Shown: positions 34,797 to 44,459, counted from the stretch's first letter. The stretch: 64,000 nt of DNA from CAZSRX01 sp964609675 [NCBI: uncultured Bacteroidota bacterium] (GCA_964609675.1 CAZSRX010000022.1:1-64000), one strand, 5' to 3'. Notes: a model not told the origin generated them from the sequence alone. A program made the numbers and translations.

Positions 34797-35807
34797 TTAC
34801 GGTTGTAAATTCACCGTACCGGAAGCGACCGCAACGACCTTTTTGCGCTTTGACCGTTTAATCAGCTTTACAATAAGCCAACCGATAAAGAATAGAAGCG
34901 CCCAGAACGGAATACCGGCAATTAAAATAACGATAATGACCCGCAGCACGTGCGCGAATCCGACAAAACCTTCTTTAAAACCCTCGCCGATGGTGGCCCA
35001 GAAACCGCCGCTGGCGCTGACCGCCACGGGATAAGGTTCATGTACCGTCAGCGTAATGGTCGAAAAACTCGTCTGATCGGCGAGGAAACGCTTGCGGCCT
35101 TCCATACGTTCAATCTCCTCGCGTACCTCCGTCAGCTCGCGCTCCACATCTAATATCTCCCGAACGGTTTTGGCGGTTTTGAGGATTTCCTGAAACCGCG
35201 CCTCGGCCTTTTTCTTGTTCACCAGACGGGCTTCCAGATCATAAAATTCTTCGGTTACGTCACTACCCTTGATGCGCTCGGACTCGATTTTTTTTGACAG
35301 CGTTTTCAGGCGGATCAGCGCCGTTTCAAAATGTTCCGCCGGTACCCGCAGTTCCACGGTACCCCGGTGCACATCCGGATAGGGATACTCAATCTTCGAA
35401 TCCGAAATAAACCCGCCGAGCGAGTCGGTAATGGCGGTCACCGACTTAATCGTTTCGTCATAATTTTCAACTTCGCATGAAACCTGCGCGGTTTTGATGA
35501 TTAGGCGGGTTTTGATGACTTCAGACTTTTTTTCCGTCATACCGCTTCCTCCGGCCGCTCCGGCCCGGCTTAAAACCGATAACACGCCTCTTTCGGATAA
35601 CGTTGCGGCAATCGCTTTTGCTTTCGATGATTTTTCTTCGCTCCCCCCCCCAGCGACCGAGAGATCCGAGCGTTCATCATCACTTTCGGTTTTTATAGAT
35701 TCCTCGCTCACTTCCTTACTTTTATCCTGCCGGTCCGACAACTGGCCGCAGGCCACGGCGATTCCAACCGCCATTGCAATAACCAGCGCCCAATAAAGCT
35801 TTTTCAT
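34797..35807 (-). CDS. DUF4349 lipoprotein with two C-terminal membrane segments
   Basis: The 336-residue protein has a lipoprotein signal (VGIAVACG lipobox), an acidic/Ser linker with GGGSEEK, then the DUF4349 core (RLIIKTAQVSCEVENYDETI, SLGGFISDSKI, GTVELRVPAEHFETAL, coiled coil DVERELTEVREEIERMEGRK, TITLTVHEPYPV) and a hydrophobic C terminus near 285-312 ending in a basic KLIKRSKRKK. DUF4349 proteins are envelope proteins of unknown function. The GGG in the linker is encoded by nine consecutive G residues (C9 at 35643-35651 on the plus strand), which is prone to slippage. An AGGAAG site precedes the ATG. Confidence 0.85.
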   Translation of the reverse strand: MKKLYWALVIAMAVGIAVACGQLSDRQDKSKEVSEESIKTESDDERSDLSVAGGGSEEKSSKAKAIAATLSERGVLSVLSRAGAAGGSGMTEKKSEVIKTRLIIKTAQVSCEVENYDETIKSVTAITDSLGGFISDSKIEYPYPDVHRGTVELRVPAEHFETALIRLKTLSKKIESERIKGSDVTEEFYDLEARLVNKKKAEARFQEILKTAKTVREILDVERELTEVREEIERMEGRKRFLADQTSFSTITLTVHEPYPVAVSASGGFWATIGEGFKEGFVGFAHVLRVIIVILIAGIPFWALLFFIGWLIVKLIKRSKRKKVVAVASGTVNLQP

Positions 35808-35992
35808 AACTTTTCTTCCTGTTTATGAAAGTATTACGTAAATAAATATTTTAGTAATCGCATTTAAAAAATTGCGTTGACGGATATAAAGTTTGTAGAC
35901 TTTAAAATAAAATTTTTGATTAAGTCTTGTAATATTTAAAAGTATATCAATAATTTAAAAAAAACAATAACAAAGAATTCTTGGAAAAAAAT

Positions 35993-38878
35993 TTATCGTC
36001 TTCGAAGGCGCTGGGGCAATACGTTTCGGTTTTTTAATTCCTCGACGGTAGCATCATGGATTTCACGAAGCCGGATAAGCGTCTGCTCTGCTTCTGTTAT
36101 TGACGCTTTTAACCGACCTATCGAAACCGCTTCTTTTTTACCGATATCCGTTTGGGTTTCAGCCACCATGCATCGCCATTGAGCTTTTTCAATCTTGCTT
36201 TCTTCCTTGACGATGGCTTGCCGGCAGGTTTTAAGCTGACGGCGAAGCATGGAATCTGAGTATTTCCTGAATTCCGGATTGCAGAGCAGTTCGGGCAGAA
36301 AAGCCGAAGGTTTTTCCTCCGGCCCGGTAATAAAGATTCCCTGAATAGCGCGTGTTACGCCGACATAACACACACGGCGCTCTTCTTCCGGCGATACGTC
36401 GGATTGGCGCCTGCGGTCCGATAAATTGTAATATACCACATACGGATATTCATTACCTTTGGTGCGGTGAATGGTGGTCATTATAATTCCATCCGGCGGA
36501 TCTTTGACAGTATCAGAACCTGAAGGTGAAAGCCCGTCAGCCGATCGTATCATCGCGTAAAAAGTCGCCACGTCATCGTACAATTCAGCCGTCGATTGGA
36601 TGACTTCATAAATAATATCGTCCGAAGCCAGGTCCCTTTCATATCCATCCATCTCGGTGCGACGATAAAATTCCGCCAGCTGAAACCGGGATTCCATAGC
36701 GTTAAGTATTTGCACGGGGCGAAACGAGCCTGTCCGGGTTTTGTTTTGCAGAGCGACGATATCGGCAATAAGGCGCTGAGCTTCGCGGGCTTTATCCGGC
36801 TTTCCTCTACGGTTAAACGCATCCGGAAGACGCGTCAGTTCGTTCCAGCCGCTGACCGGATAAATCACTTCATTGGTGAAATACCGGAGCGGACGTTTTA
36901 AAATCCGTTGATAGTCCTCGCGCCGCGCCTGTTCCGGATGCAGAATCACGCTCAGATAGCTGGCCACATCTCTGCCCGGCGGCGTCTGGAACAGCCGTTC
37001 CATGCGTACCGGCGTATGCGGTATCTGGTAGCGGTCAAGGATCAGCGCCATCGGAAACTGATAGACGTGATAGCGGTAAAGAACGGCAAAGTGCCTCCAG
37101 TTCAGGCGTTGCGCATTTTTGGTTTGCCGTATCCACTGCACCGCCCGTTCGGCTTGATCCAGCAGGTCGTCGGCCGTCGCTACATCGAAACTGCCCTCGG
37201 GCGCGTCCGGCCGTGCCTGGATGTCCTTGTCTACGCGCCGGGTGTTATGGCGAATCAGCCGCTTGGAATGACGGATAACCGATCGCGCCGACCGGTAGTT
37301 CGTCTGAAGCACACATAGCGGCGCACCGGGGTAATATTGGTTGAAATTCAATATATGATCAACCTCCGCGCCGCGCCATCCGTAGATCATCTGATCATCA
37401 TCACCGACAACAAAAAGATTGTTCTGCGGCGCCGCGAGAATACGCATCAGCCACAATTGCGCCTGGTTGAGGTCCTGATACTCATCCACCAGAACAAATT
37501 CAAACCGCGCCTGAAGCCGGCGACGGAAATCCGGACGGTCAATCAGAATCCGCAGCGCGAGATAAAGCATATCGTCAAACGTCAGTAAGCGCCGTTGTTC
37601 CTGCCTGCGCTGCACCGTTTCAAATACGGCCCGCACGACATCGGTGCCCGTGGCGATGACGGCATCTAAATCTTTCCATTCCGGAATTTCATTTTTAATC
37701 ATCGTGAGCCAGCCGGCGGCCGTGGCGGGTTCGATCCATGGAAAATTTTTGTCTGCGGTCCGGTGTTCTTTAATAACCGCCTCTATAAGGGGCCACCATT
37801 CCCGCGCATTCAGCGCCCCATCATACTGCCATCCCAGCGCCTGCTGAATGATTTCATACCCCAGTGAATGAAAGGTACGGACGACGGCGCCGGCGTCGTC
37901 AAACTGCTCGGAAACCGGAATATTTTTCGCCGTCAGTCGGTCGCGCATTTCCTGTGCGGCTTTTTTGTTGAAGGCCAGCGCCAGAATGGAAGACGGCATC
38001 ACGCCCCGCCCGATCAGATAAATAATCCGGTTAGTCAGTACTTTGGTTTTTCCGGAACCGGCCGGCGCCAACACCCGGATAGGCCCCGTCGCATGATGGA
38101 CGGCGTTCTTCTGATGAGGATCGTTCAGAATCTCTTTATCGACCGACACGGTTTCCCGCGAGCCGCTCTGGTTTTGAAAACACCAATTCGCAATATTACG
38201 GCGGTTGGCGCTTATCTGGTAGGCGCTGATTCGGCAGGACGCACCGTATCCCGGACTTATCGGAGTCGTTTGCCCGTTATCCAACAGACAATGATTCTGA
38301 TCATTGATCACCACCGCCGATCCGGCAACGGCTTCGCCTCCGAAATCGATTAGATTACCCTCCGATGCTATCCGGCTCAGCGGTTCATAGCACAACGTCT
38401 GGATGTCGGTGGATACTCCGGCCGTAAAATTTCTGTAATACAGCAACAGCGCCAGGTGATCGGCGGCCAGATAGTTTTCCAGTCTGGTTTTATCGTGATG
38501 CACAATTCCCGAATCGAGGAGCGGCCAGCGATAGGCGTCACGGACGAAAGATGTAAAAAAGGATACGGGTAAATTATGATACACCTGCGGCAGGACGCAA
38601 TAACGCAACAACGGTCCAACTATCCCTTCATAGCGCTCCGGCTGTAAATCCTGGATAATAATTAAATGCCCCCGCGCGTCCCGCGGTTGTTTCAGGTTCT
38701 CCGGTCTGATTTTAGACAGCGTTACGGTTTCGGCGATACCATCCGCTTCCTTTATATGACCGGCCAGTACGGAAGCCGATTCGTGCGAAGCGCCATACAG
38801 GGTTATTCCCCGCCCGATACGATGATAAAGGCCGATGCGACGGTAATAATCGCTGATGGGTATCGTGCCGTTCGCCAT
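35993..38878 (-). CDS. UvrD/Rep-family ATP-dependent DNA helicase with long N-terminal extension
   Basis: A superfamily 1 3'-5' helicase of 961 residues when started at ATG 38878, which has a TAAGGA site. Motif I is LAPAGSGKTKVLTNR near 270, motif II VLVDEYQDLNQAQL near 464, motif III VVGDDDQMIYGWRGAE, motif IV TNYRSARSVIRHSKRL and the last motif TTIHRTKGNEYPYVVY. The first 260 residues come before motif I and look unlike standard UvrD (MANGTIPISDYYRRIGLYHR), so the substrate or a partner may be special. The C terminus is a coiled coil. It is the last gene of the pcm-uppP-helicase operon and starts 12 nt after uppP. Confidence 0.9.
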   Translation of the reverse strand: MANGTIPISDYYRRIGLYHRIGRGITLYGASHESASVLAGHIKEADGIAETVTLSKIRPENLKQPRDARGHLIIIQDLQPERYEGIVGPLLRYCVLPQVYHNLPVSFFTSFVRDAYRWPLLDSGIVHHDKTRLENYLAADHLALLLYYRNFTAGVSTDIQTLCYEPLSRIASEGNLIDFGGEAVAGSAVVINDQNHCLLDNGQTTPISPGYGASCRISAYQISANRRNIANWCFQNQSGSRETVSVDKEILNDPHQKNAVHHATGPIRVLAPAGSGKTKVLTNRIIYLIGRGVMPSSILALAFNKKAAQEMRDRLTAKNIPVSEQFDDAGAVVRTFHSLGYEIIQQALGWQYDGALNAREWWPLIEAVIKEHRTADKNFPWIEPATAAGWLTMIKNEIPEWKDLDAVIATGTDVVRAVFETVQRRQEQRRLLTFDDMLYLALRILIDRPDFRRRLQARFEFVLVDEYQDLNQAQLWLMRILAAPQNNLFVVGDDDQMIYGWRGAEVDHILNFNQYYPGAPLCVLQTNYRSARSVIRHSKRLIRHNTRRVDKDIQARPDAPEGSFDVATADDLLDQAERAVQWIRQTKNAQRLNWRHFAVLYRYHVYQFPMALILDRYQIPHTPVRMERLFQTPPGRDVASYLSVILHPEQARREDYQRILKRPLRYFTNEVIYPVSGWNELTRLPDAFNRRGKPDKAREAQRLIADIVALQNKTRTGSFRPVQILNAMESRFQLAEFYRRTEMDGYERDLASDDIIYEVIQSTAELYDDVATFYAMIRSADGLSPSGSDTVKDPPDGIIMTTIHRTKGNEYPYVVYYNLSDRRRQSDVSPEEERRVCYVGVTRAIQGIFITGPEEKPSAFLPELLCNPEFRKYSDSMLRRQLKTCRQAIVKEESKIEKAQWRCMVAETQTDIGKKEAVSIGRLKASITEAEQTLIRLREIHDATVEELKNRNVLPQRLRRR

Positions 38879-38889
38879 GGTCCTTACGG

Positions 38890-39729
38890 TTAGCGGATTA
38901 TTCCGGCATACGCCAGCCCGATGATCACCGCGCCGATAACGATGCGGTAGATGATAAATATCAGCGTAGAGCGGGTTTGCAACCATCGGATCAGAAACGC
39001 GATACTGGCGTATCCCACCACGCCTGCCGCCAGGGTCGCCAATACAAGATTAAACAGTCCGATGCCGCCGAAACCGTTTTCCATAAGGTCTTTCAGTTCC
39101 AGAAGTCCGCTGGCGGTAATCGCCGGAATGCTCAGCAGGAATGAAAAACGCGCCGCCGATTCCCTGGTAAGACCAATGAACAATCCTGCCGTCAGCGTAA
39201 CGCCCGAACGTGATACACCGGGAATCAGCGCCAGCGCCTGCGCCAACCCTACCCACTGCGTATCCCGGAACGTCATATCGCGGATGGTCCGCAGGTGCCG
39301 GGCCGCCGTTTCAGCGACAGCCAGCAAAACAGCCAATGCCATCAGCGCCCCGCCGATAAGGTACAGACTGCGCCATTCATTCTCAATATAGTCCTTGAAT
39401 AGCAGTCCACACACCCCGATCGGCACCGTGCCGAGCACAATAAACCACGCTAACCGGGCCTGATGCGTAAAATCGGGCGTCCAGGAATGCCTTCGGGAAA
39501 AACCGGTCACGGATAAGACTCCCGCTTTCAGCAGACCGGTCCAATCGTTCCAGAAATAAATAAAAACGGCGGCTAACGTTCCCAACTGCGTTACGGCGGT
39601 TACCGCGGCCCCGGGGTCTTCCCAGCCCAGCAATGAAGGTACTATACGGACATGCGCCGTACTGCTCACCGGCAGAAATTCCGTCAGTCCCTGAACAATG
39701 CCTATTATCAACGCCTGTAAACTATCCAT
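38890..39729 (-). CDS. uppP: Undecaprenyl-diphosphatase UppP/BacA
   Basis: Recycles the cell-wall lipid carrier by removing a phosphate from undecaprenyl diphosphate. From ATG 39729 (AAGGAG site) the 279-residue protein has GIVQGLTEFLPVSSTAH near 10-26 (Glu and Ser of the active site), ALIPGVSRSGVTLTAGL near 160 and multiple membrane helices, the family layout and length. Upstream in-frame codons overlap the pcm gene and are not used. The ATG overlaps the pcm stop by 8 nt. Confidence 0.95.
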   Translation of the reverse strand: MDSLQALIIGIVQGLTEFLPVSSTAHVRIVPSLLGWEDPGAAVTAVTQLGTLAAVFIYFWNDWTGLLKAGVLSVTGFSRRHSWTPDFTHQARLAWFIVLGTVPIGVCGLLFKDYIENEWRSLYLIGGALMALAVLLAVAETAARHLRTIRDMTFRDTQWVGLAQALALIPGVSRSGVTLTAGLFIGLTRESAARFSFLLSIPAITASGLLELKDLMENGFGGIGLFNLVLATLAAGVVGYASIAFLIRWLQTRSTLIFIIYRIVIGAVIIGLAYAGIIR

Positions 39730-40972
39730 GCGGCTCCTTGGTAGATTGCGGATCCAGTTCAATATAAATATTATTTCTGTTGCGCCTGATCCGGCGTGGC
39801 ACGGCAGGTTCATGGCGAGCGCTCGGCGCCTTTGTTTCGATGGCGTCGGGTTCGCTGAAATCAAACGTAAGCAGGAAATCGCCGATACCCGGTTTCCCAA
39901 GTTCCTGCCAATGCCGGTAAGCTGTTGCCAGCTGTTCCAACAGCCTATCGCCGTCACCCCAGACTTCGATCTCCCGGCCCATGCTGTACTGCGGAATCAG
40001 TATCATACCGTTTCCGTCGGGTGTCAACGCATAATAACCGTAGCCGCCAAAACCGCTCCGAGCGGATTCCAACTCCGCCAGCTGCAGGCCGTAGCCCGAA
40101 AACGGTCCGCTCGTCAGCGTGTAAATATGAAAGCCTTCCAGCGCGGTGTATCCCTCAAAGACGATATCTTGGTACTGATGCTTCCTGCGAAACGTCTTAT
40201 TCTGCAGTTCCGGATAAGGGCCTTCGGGACGCAGACAGGCACAGGCATCATACAATGTAATAAAATCCTGCTGTTTGCGGATTATCAGACTGTTTAAACC
40301 CCGGCGGGAACTTTCGTCAAGGCCGGTAAACACCGTAAAACAAATACCGCGGCCTTTGAGTTCGTGTTCAGCCGTCTTCACCAATTTTAACAGGTAATCG
40401 ACGCCGCCCCAGTAATAGGGCACGATCAGGATTCCATTCAACGCCAGCTGACGGCACCAGAATTCGGGAATATACGGAGCGCCGGCAGTAACCAGCATCC
40501 GTTCAAACAACCTGTCAGTCCCGAATGTGTCCAGCGCGTTGCAAAGATGAATTTCGGGATGAAAACCATACCCGTCGAGATTCTTCCGCGCTTTTTCGAT
40601 GAGTTCGGGGTCGTGATCAACGGAAAGGATAGGAGCGTCCGGCCCGCCCAGTTCGCTCAGCAAGGCGGCCGTATATCCCGAACCCGTACCGATGTCCAGT
40701 ACGCTCATACCGGGTTTCACGTCCAGCAATTCGAGCATCATGGCGGTCAGGGATGGCTGGCTGCAAGAGGCCGTGCACTCCACAACACCCTGTACGGACT
40801 TGGTCTGTATGGCCAGCGCGCGGTCTTCGAAGGCCCGGTCTTTGATGGAAGCCGGCAGGAAATCACGACGCCGGATATGCGTGAATGCCTTCTCCACCGC
40901 TGCGCTTTGAATATAGCCCTCCGCTTTCAGCCTACGGACGAAACGCAGATGTTCATAATCAGGATTGGACAT
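39722..40972 (-). CDS. Protein-L-isoaspartate methyltransferase-like protein with C-terminal extension
   Basis: The first 210 residues match PCMT: YIQSAAVEKAFTHIRRRDFLP, SQPSLTAMMLELL, the SAM-binding VLDIGTGSGYTAALLSEL near 89-106, and AGAPYIPEFWCRQLALNG. The enzyme repairs damaged aspartyl residues. The other half, about 200 residues (FTGLDESSRRGLNS onward), is not part of standard Pcm of about 210 residues and has no motif I can name. A related fold occurs in SAM-dependent enzymes acting on natural products, so the substrate may differ. No ribosome site is visible before the ATG. Confidence 0.85.
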   Translation of the reverse strand: MSNPDYEHLRFVRRLKAEGYIQSAAVEKAFTHIRRRDFLPASIKDRAFEDRALAIQTKSVQGVVECTASCSQPSLTAMMLELLDVKPGMSVLDIGTGSGYTAALLSELGGPDAPILSVDHDPELIEKARKNLDGYGFHPEIHLCNALDTFGTDRLFERMLVTAGAPYIPEFWCRQLALNGILIVPYYWGGVDYLLKLVKTAEHELKGRGICFTVFTGLDESSRRGLNSLIIRKQQDFITLYDACACLRPEGPYPELQNKTFRRKHQYQDIVFEGYTALEGFHIYTLTSGPFSGYGLQLAELESARSGFGGYGYYALTPDGNGMILIPQYSMGREIEVWGDGDRLLEQLATAYRHWQELGKPGIGDFLLTFDFSEPDAIETKAPSARHEPAVPRRIRRNRNNIYIELDPQSTKEPHG

Positions 40973-40990
40973 ACGTTTGTTTTATATTAA

Positions 40991-41022
40991 AAAAAAAGCC
41001 CCGAACCGTACTGCGGCGGGGC
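40991..41022 (-). terminator. Intrinsic terminator after the mglA operon
   Basis: GCCCCG (40998-41003) and CGGGGC (41017-41022) flank a 13-nt loop, followed on the minus strand by a long T-run (A-run 40989-40997 on plus). A second perfect hairpin AATCGCCG/CGGCGATT at 41030-41046 overlaps the mglA stop. Confidence 0.85.
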
Positions 41023-41045
41023 CTGAATGAATCGCCGTCGGCGAT

Positions 41046-41630
41046 TTATAACTGATTTTGCACGTTGGCCACTACTTTATTGATGATGGCCTTAAGGGTG
41101 TCAAACACGCCCGTTCCCTTAATGGCAACGGCTTCAAAATACGGCACGTTGAAATAATTCAAGCGCTTTTGCAGGTTTTCGATGGAATCAATATCCGGCA
41201 GGTCGCGCTTGTTGTATTGGATGACCCACGGAAATTTATCAAGGCTATGGCCGTCCTCGCGCAGGTTGTTTTCGAGGTCGAGCAGCGTCTCGATATTGCC
41301 GTCCATGCGGTGTTTCTGGGAATCAGCCACAAACACGATGCCGTCAACGCCGTTCAGGATGACTTTACGGCTGGAGGCGTAATAAACCTGCCCGGGCACC
41401 GTGTACAGGTTGAATTTCGGTTTCTTACCTTTAATGCGGCCGACTTCCAGTTGCAGGAAGTCGAAGAAGATCGTGCGGTCTTCCTTGGTTTTCAGCGAGA
41501 CCAGTTCGCCGGCGAGGGAAGGATCCATTTTGGAGTGAATGTATTCCAGATTAGTGGTTTTACCGCTCATACCCGGCCCGTAGTATACAATCTTCAAGTT
41601 TATCTCTTGTAATGCCCAGTTGATAAACAT
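41046..41630 (-). CDS. mglA: MglA-like Ras-family GTPase
   Basis: MglA is a small GTPase that sets front-rear polarity and drives gliding or pilus motility. The 194-residue protein has P-loop YGPGMSGKTTNLEYI near 17-31, the DFLQLEVG and YTVPGQVYYASSRKVI switch regions (PGQ in place of the usual DxxG), and QYNKRDLPD for guanine recognition. It lies last in an operon with two roadblock-type proteins, which act as GTPase-activating partners in MglB systems, and a CheY-type receiver. A GAGGACG site precedes the ATG. Confidence 0.93.
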   Translation of the reverse strand: MFINWALQEINLKIVYYGPGMSGKTTNLEYIHSKMDPSLAGELVSLKTKEDRTIFFDFLQLEVGRIKGKKPKFNLYTVPGQVYYASSRKVILNGVDGIVFVADSQKHRMDGNIETLLDLENNLREDGHSLDKFPWVIQYNKRDLPDIDSIENLQKRLNYFNVPYFEAVAIKGTGVFDTLKAIINKVVANVQNQL

Positions 41631-41681
41631 TAGTCGTCCTCGTATTTAAGTTTGTAGATAAATTTCTGTTTGGGGTATCCG

Positions 41682-42197
41682 TTATTTGAAAGATTCATCC
41701 AGCGCGTCGCCGAGCAGAGAACCGAATTCCGAATCAATAAGATCCTTGGCGCTGTCCTCGGTCATATTCGACTGGTCCTCGAAAATTTCGAGCAGATTCT
41801 GGATAGCCTTTTTAGTATAGATACGTATCAATCCGAGCGTGACGCTGGTATCAAACACCACGACCAGGAAGAAGTTATCCCCAACGTTGGAAAGGTATAC
41901 GTTGCGTTTTTCCCCCTCGTGGAACAGCAGCTTAAATTTAGCGTCCTCGCCGACCAGCTTGGCCATTTCGGCGGTGGCGGCAAAATCGCTTGCCGCAAGG
42001 GCCGACAGCACGGTAGTGTTCATCTTGTCCGTGTTGCCACGCTGACTGATCAGCTGTCCACTCATGTCCGCGAACAGAATGGCCGACGCTTTGGTCTTGG
42101 CGGCCAGTTCGGACAGCACTTTCGTCACACCCTCAAACTGCTTGCCGTTCAAAATAATCTGCTTGCTGCCATCCTTCAATTTTCTGGTTTGCAACAT
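41682..42197 (-). CDS. Roadblock/LC7-domain protein (MglB-like)
   Basis: A 171-residue protein starting at ATG 42197 with a GAGGGTG site; a GTG 9 nt upstream is also in frame. The roadblock fold shows as FEGVTKVLSELAAKTKASAILFADMSGQLIS, the alternating strand NVYLSNVGDNFFLVVVFD and TLGLIRIYTKKAIQNLLEIFE. MglB-like roadblock proteins stimulate the GTPase of MglA, encoded 51 bp downstream. The C-terminal tail is acidic. Confidence 0.85.
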   Translation of the reverse strand: MLQTRKLKDGSKQIILNGKQFEGVTKVLSELAAKTKASAILFADMSGQLISQRGNTDKMNTTVLSALAASDFAATAEMAKLVGEDAKFKLLFHEGEKRNVYLSNVGDNFFLVVVFDTSVTLGLIRIYTKKAIQNLLEIFEDQSNMTEDSAKDLIDSEFGSLLGDALDESFK

Positions 42198-42318
42198 AAC
42201 GGTCACCCTCTGCTATTATTATTATTAATCAGTATAACCCACATAGATAAACCCGGTTCGGAATTTTTTTACCGCAAGTTTAGTGTAAATATTTTTATCC
42301 TAACAATCAATGATTTTT

Positions 42319-43095
42319 TTATGAAATCCGTTTTCGTTTCAGCCGTTCGATGGCCGCCTTGAGACTTTCGCGGAGCCGTTCAATGGCATTGGCCAGATCG
42401 CCAATCTCGTCCTTGGCTTCCACGCGGACGATGCTTTCCAGGTCGCCCATACTGATCTTGTCGGCCGATTCGGTCAAGTAGAGAATCTGCTTGGTCAGCC
42501 GGTTGGAAGCAATCAGGGCAATGATCATGGCGACCAGCACGGCAAAAGCCAGCACGCCGCCGACCAGCAGGGCGGTGTTACGGATAATGTCGTCCATGTA
42601 TTTGCGGGACATGCCCACATGCGCGTAACCCAGCACGGACTCGCCGATCGGGGTAGAGATCTCATAATTTTCGATTTCCACCGTCTCGCCCTTTTCATTA
42701 ACATTCTGCACCCGCGTCAGGTCAATCTTGTAATCGCCTTTGGGGGTACGGATAACGTTTTCCTGCAGCACCTGCCGCTGGTTATAGGAACCGATCTTGA
42801 ACTTCTGGGCGGCGACTTTCTGATCTTTATCGGAAATATATACGTACGACACGGCGGTAAACCGTGACGAGATGTCCACCAGATTCTGGATGTCGACTTC
42901 GTCGTCGCCGACCAGTGGCCGTTCACTCTGTTTGCCCAGCGTGGTTGCAATTGCCTTGCCGCGTTCGGTCAACTCGGTCTGTAGGGAATCGGACACCAGG
43001 TACACCACCAGGTAGGTGATGCCGATGCCAAATATCAATGCGCCAGATAAAATGATGATAGGCACTTTCCATTTGAGACTTAACGCTTTTGCCAT
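42319..43095 (-). CDS. HAMP-domain membrane sensor without output domain
   Basis: The 258-residue protein has transmembrane segments at about 12-34 and 176-198, a periplasmic PAS/Cache-like domain between them (TAVSYVYISDKDQKVAAQKF), and a HAMP domain (SNRLTKQILYLTESADKIS, VEAKDEIGDLANAIERLRESL). It ends after a short basic helix, so no kinase or cyclase follows. It probably signals by contact to proteins made from the same operon. A TTGGAGTAA site precedes the ATG. Confidence 0.88.
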   Translation of the reverse strand: MAKALSLKWKVPIIILSGALIFGIGITYLVVYLVSDSLQTELTERGKAIATTLGKQSERPLVGDDEVDIQNLVDISSRFTAVSYVYISDKDQKVAAQKFKIGSYNQRQVLQENVIRTPKGDYKIDLTRVQNVNEKGETVEIENYEISTPIGESVLGYAHVGMSRKYMDDIIRNTALLVGGVLAFAVLVAMIIALIASNRLTKQILYLTESADKISMGDLESIVRVEAKDEIGDLANAIERLRESLKAAIERLKRKRIS

Positions 43096-43172
43096 AGGTT
43101 ACTCCAATTTATTTCCGCTAACGCTTAGTATGGTAATGAACGGCCTTCTTCCGAAGGCGTTCGGGATATCCG

Positions 43173-43976
43173 TTAATGCAAGGACTTAATCTTTTTCAGC
43201 ATCAGTTGTTGGAATGCGACTTGTTTGGCCGGATCGTAAATTTCATTACTGATACCTTCCACGAGGCTCGGTATTTTATCTTTGGGGAAACTTATGCGGG
43301 TTTCACCGAAGCCTTCAATCACGTCGTCAATAATAATGGAAGCCACCGGCCCGATAATCTGTACCAGTTCGTTCTCCAGATTGGAGAAGAAGTTGGAACT
43401 GACAACTTCTTTCATGACGGGTTTGCCGCTGGCGCCGATATCCGCCAGACCGGCTTCCATAAGAGCCGCCATGATGGTAGCCACCTCGATTTCACGGGTA
43501 TTAAGTTTATCCGCGATTTCGGTTACCGAAAGTTCGCCGGCTTCCAGGGTATTCAGAACTTCCCAATCTTTGCCTTTGAGTTTCACGTTCGGCGGGGGTT
43601 CCTGCCCGGTTTTCTTGAACCGAATCCGGAAAGAGGGTATAATATGACAAATTTTCTGCCAGGCCTGATAGTGCTGAGTGCCTTCGCTCAGAAGCGTGCC
43701 GGTATCTTTTTCGATGGTTTTCTGCGCTGTGGTTTCTTCAGGATCAAATGCAAACTTGCCGTGATTCCACAAAATCAGTTCAAAGAACGCCGGCTCGCCC
43801 AGGTAATTACCGCACAGCGCATGGATAATGCGCCCGCCGCTCAGATAGATCTCTCCGGTTTCCTGGTGCTCTTCCTTCTGAAGCAGCAGCCGTCCGTCCC
43901 GGTCGCCGGACACTAACAGTTTGAGAATGTTAATGACCTCAATGTAAGCCAAACTTCCGGATAGTACATTAGACAT
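43173..43976 (-). CDS. DUF4388 (PATAN-like) protein with winged-helix segment
   Basis: A 267-residue protein. Residues 1-120 match DUF4388 (SGSLAYIEVINILKLLVSGDRDGRLLLQ, GEIYLSGGRIIHALCGNYLGEPAFFELI), a domain common in gliding and polarity operons. A winged-helix-like region follows at about 130-195 (LNTLEAGELSVTEIADKLNTREIEVATIM). The C terminus (NFFSNLENELVQIIGPVASIII) resembles a domain found next to roadblock proteins. GAGGAG precedes the ATG. It is in the mglA operon. Confidence 0.85.
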   Translation of the reverse strand: MSNVLSGSLAYIEVINILKLLVSGDRDGRLLLQKEEHQETGEIYLSGGRIIHALCGNYLGEPAFFELILWNHGKFAFDPEETTAQKTIEKDTGTLLSEGTQHYQAWQKICHIIPSFRIRFKKTGQEPPPNVKLKGKDWEVLNTLEAGELSVTEIADKLNTREIEVATIMAALMEAGLADIGASGKPVMKEVVSSNFFSNLENELVQIIGPVASIIIDDVIEGFGETRISFPKDKIPSLVEGISNEIYDPAKQVAFQQLMLKKIKSLH

Positions 43977-44021
43977 ATGAATAACTCCTCAGGAACGGGT
44001 TATTGAAATATAAAAAAATCC

Positions 44022-44459
44022 TTAATTAACGGTTTCTACCAGCGTCCAGCTTTCCGGGTCCATATTGCTGCGGACCAGATAACTCCGCCGGGATGTCTCG
44101 ATTTTGGAAGTGCGCTTCTGGAACTTCTTGTCGGCTTCCAGGTCGGCAATAGCCACATTGACAGTTAGGCGGAGCATGGCCACGCTGACCTCCGGATTGC
44201 ACAGAATGATGATATTATAGTTGTTCTGGGTATAAGCGAACACGCGCCCGTTTTCATATTTTAGGTCGTATTCATGAATATGGCTGCCCAGGCGGTCAAA
44301 TATAGCGGCCATCTGGACCACGTCCTTCGCGATTTCCTGATAAATTTCAGCGTCCAGACCGGGAGCCAGTTTATTATAAACCAGCTCGCCGTCGTTAAAA
44401 AACATAAACGAGGCTTTGACGCCGTCCACTGAATCGATTTCTTCTAGCTTGTCTTTCAT
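44022..44459 (-). CDS. Small roadblock/longin-like protein
   Basis: The 145-residue product shows the roadblock pattern: an amphipathic start (EEIDSVDGVKASFMFFNDGELV), a helix (EIYQEIAKDVVQMAAIFDRLG), then beta strands (VFAYTQNNYNIIILCNPEVSVAMLRLTVNVAI). Only weak similarity is visible, so the assignment rests on size, pattern and operon context. No good ribosome site is seen. A partner of the second roadblock protein or of MglA is likely. Confidence 0.65.
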   Translation of the reverse strand: MKDKLEEIDSVDGVKASFMFFNDGELVYNKLAPGLDAEIYQEIAKDVVQMAAIFDRLGSHIHEYDLKYENGRVFAYTQNNYNIIILCNPEVSVAMLRLTVNVAIADLEADKKFQKRTSKIETSRRSYLVRSNMDPESWTLVETVN

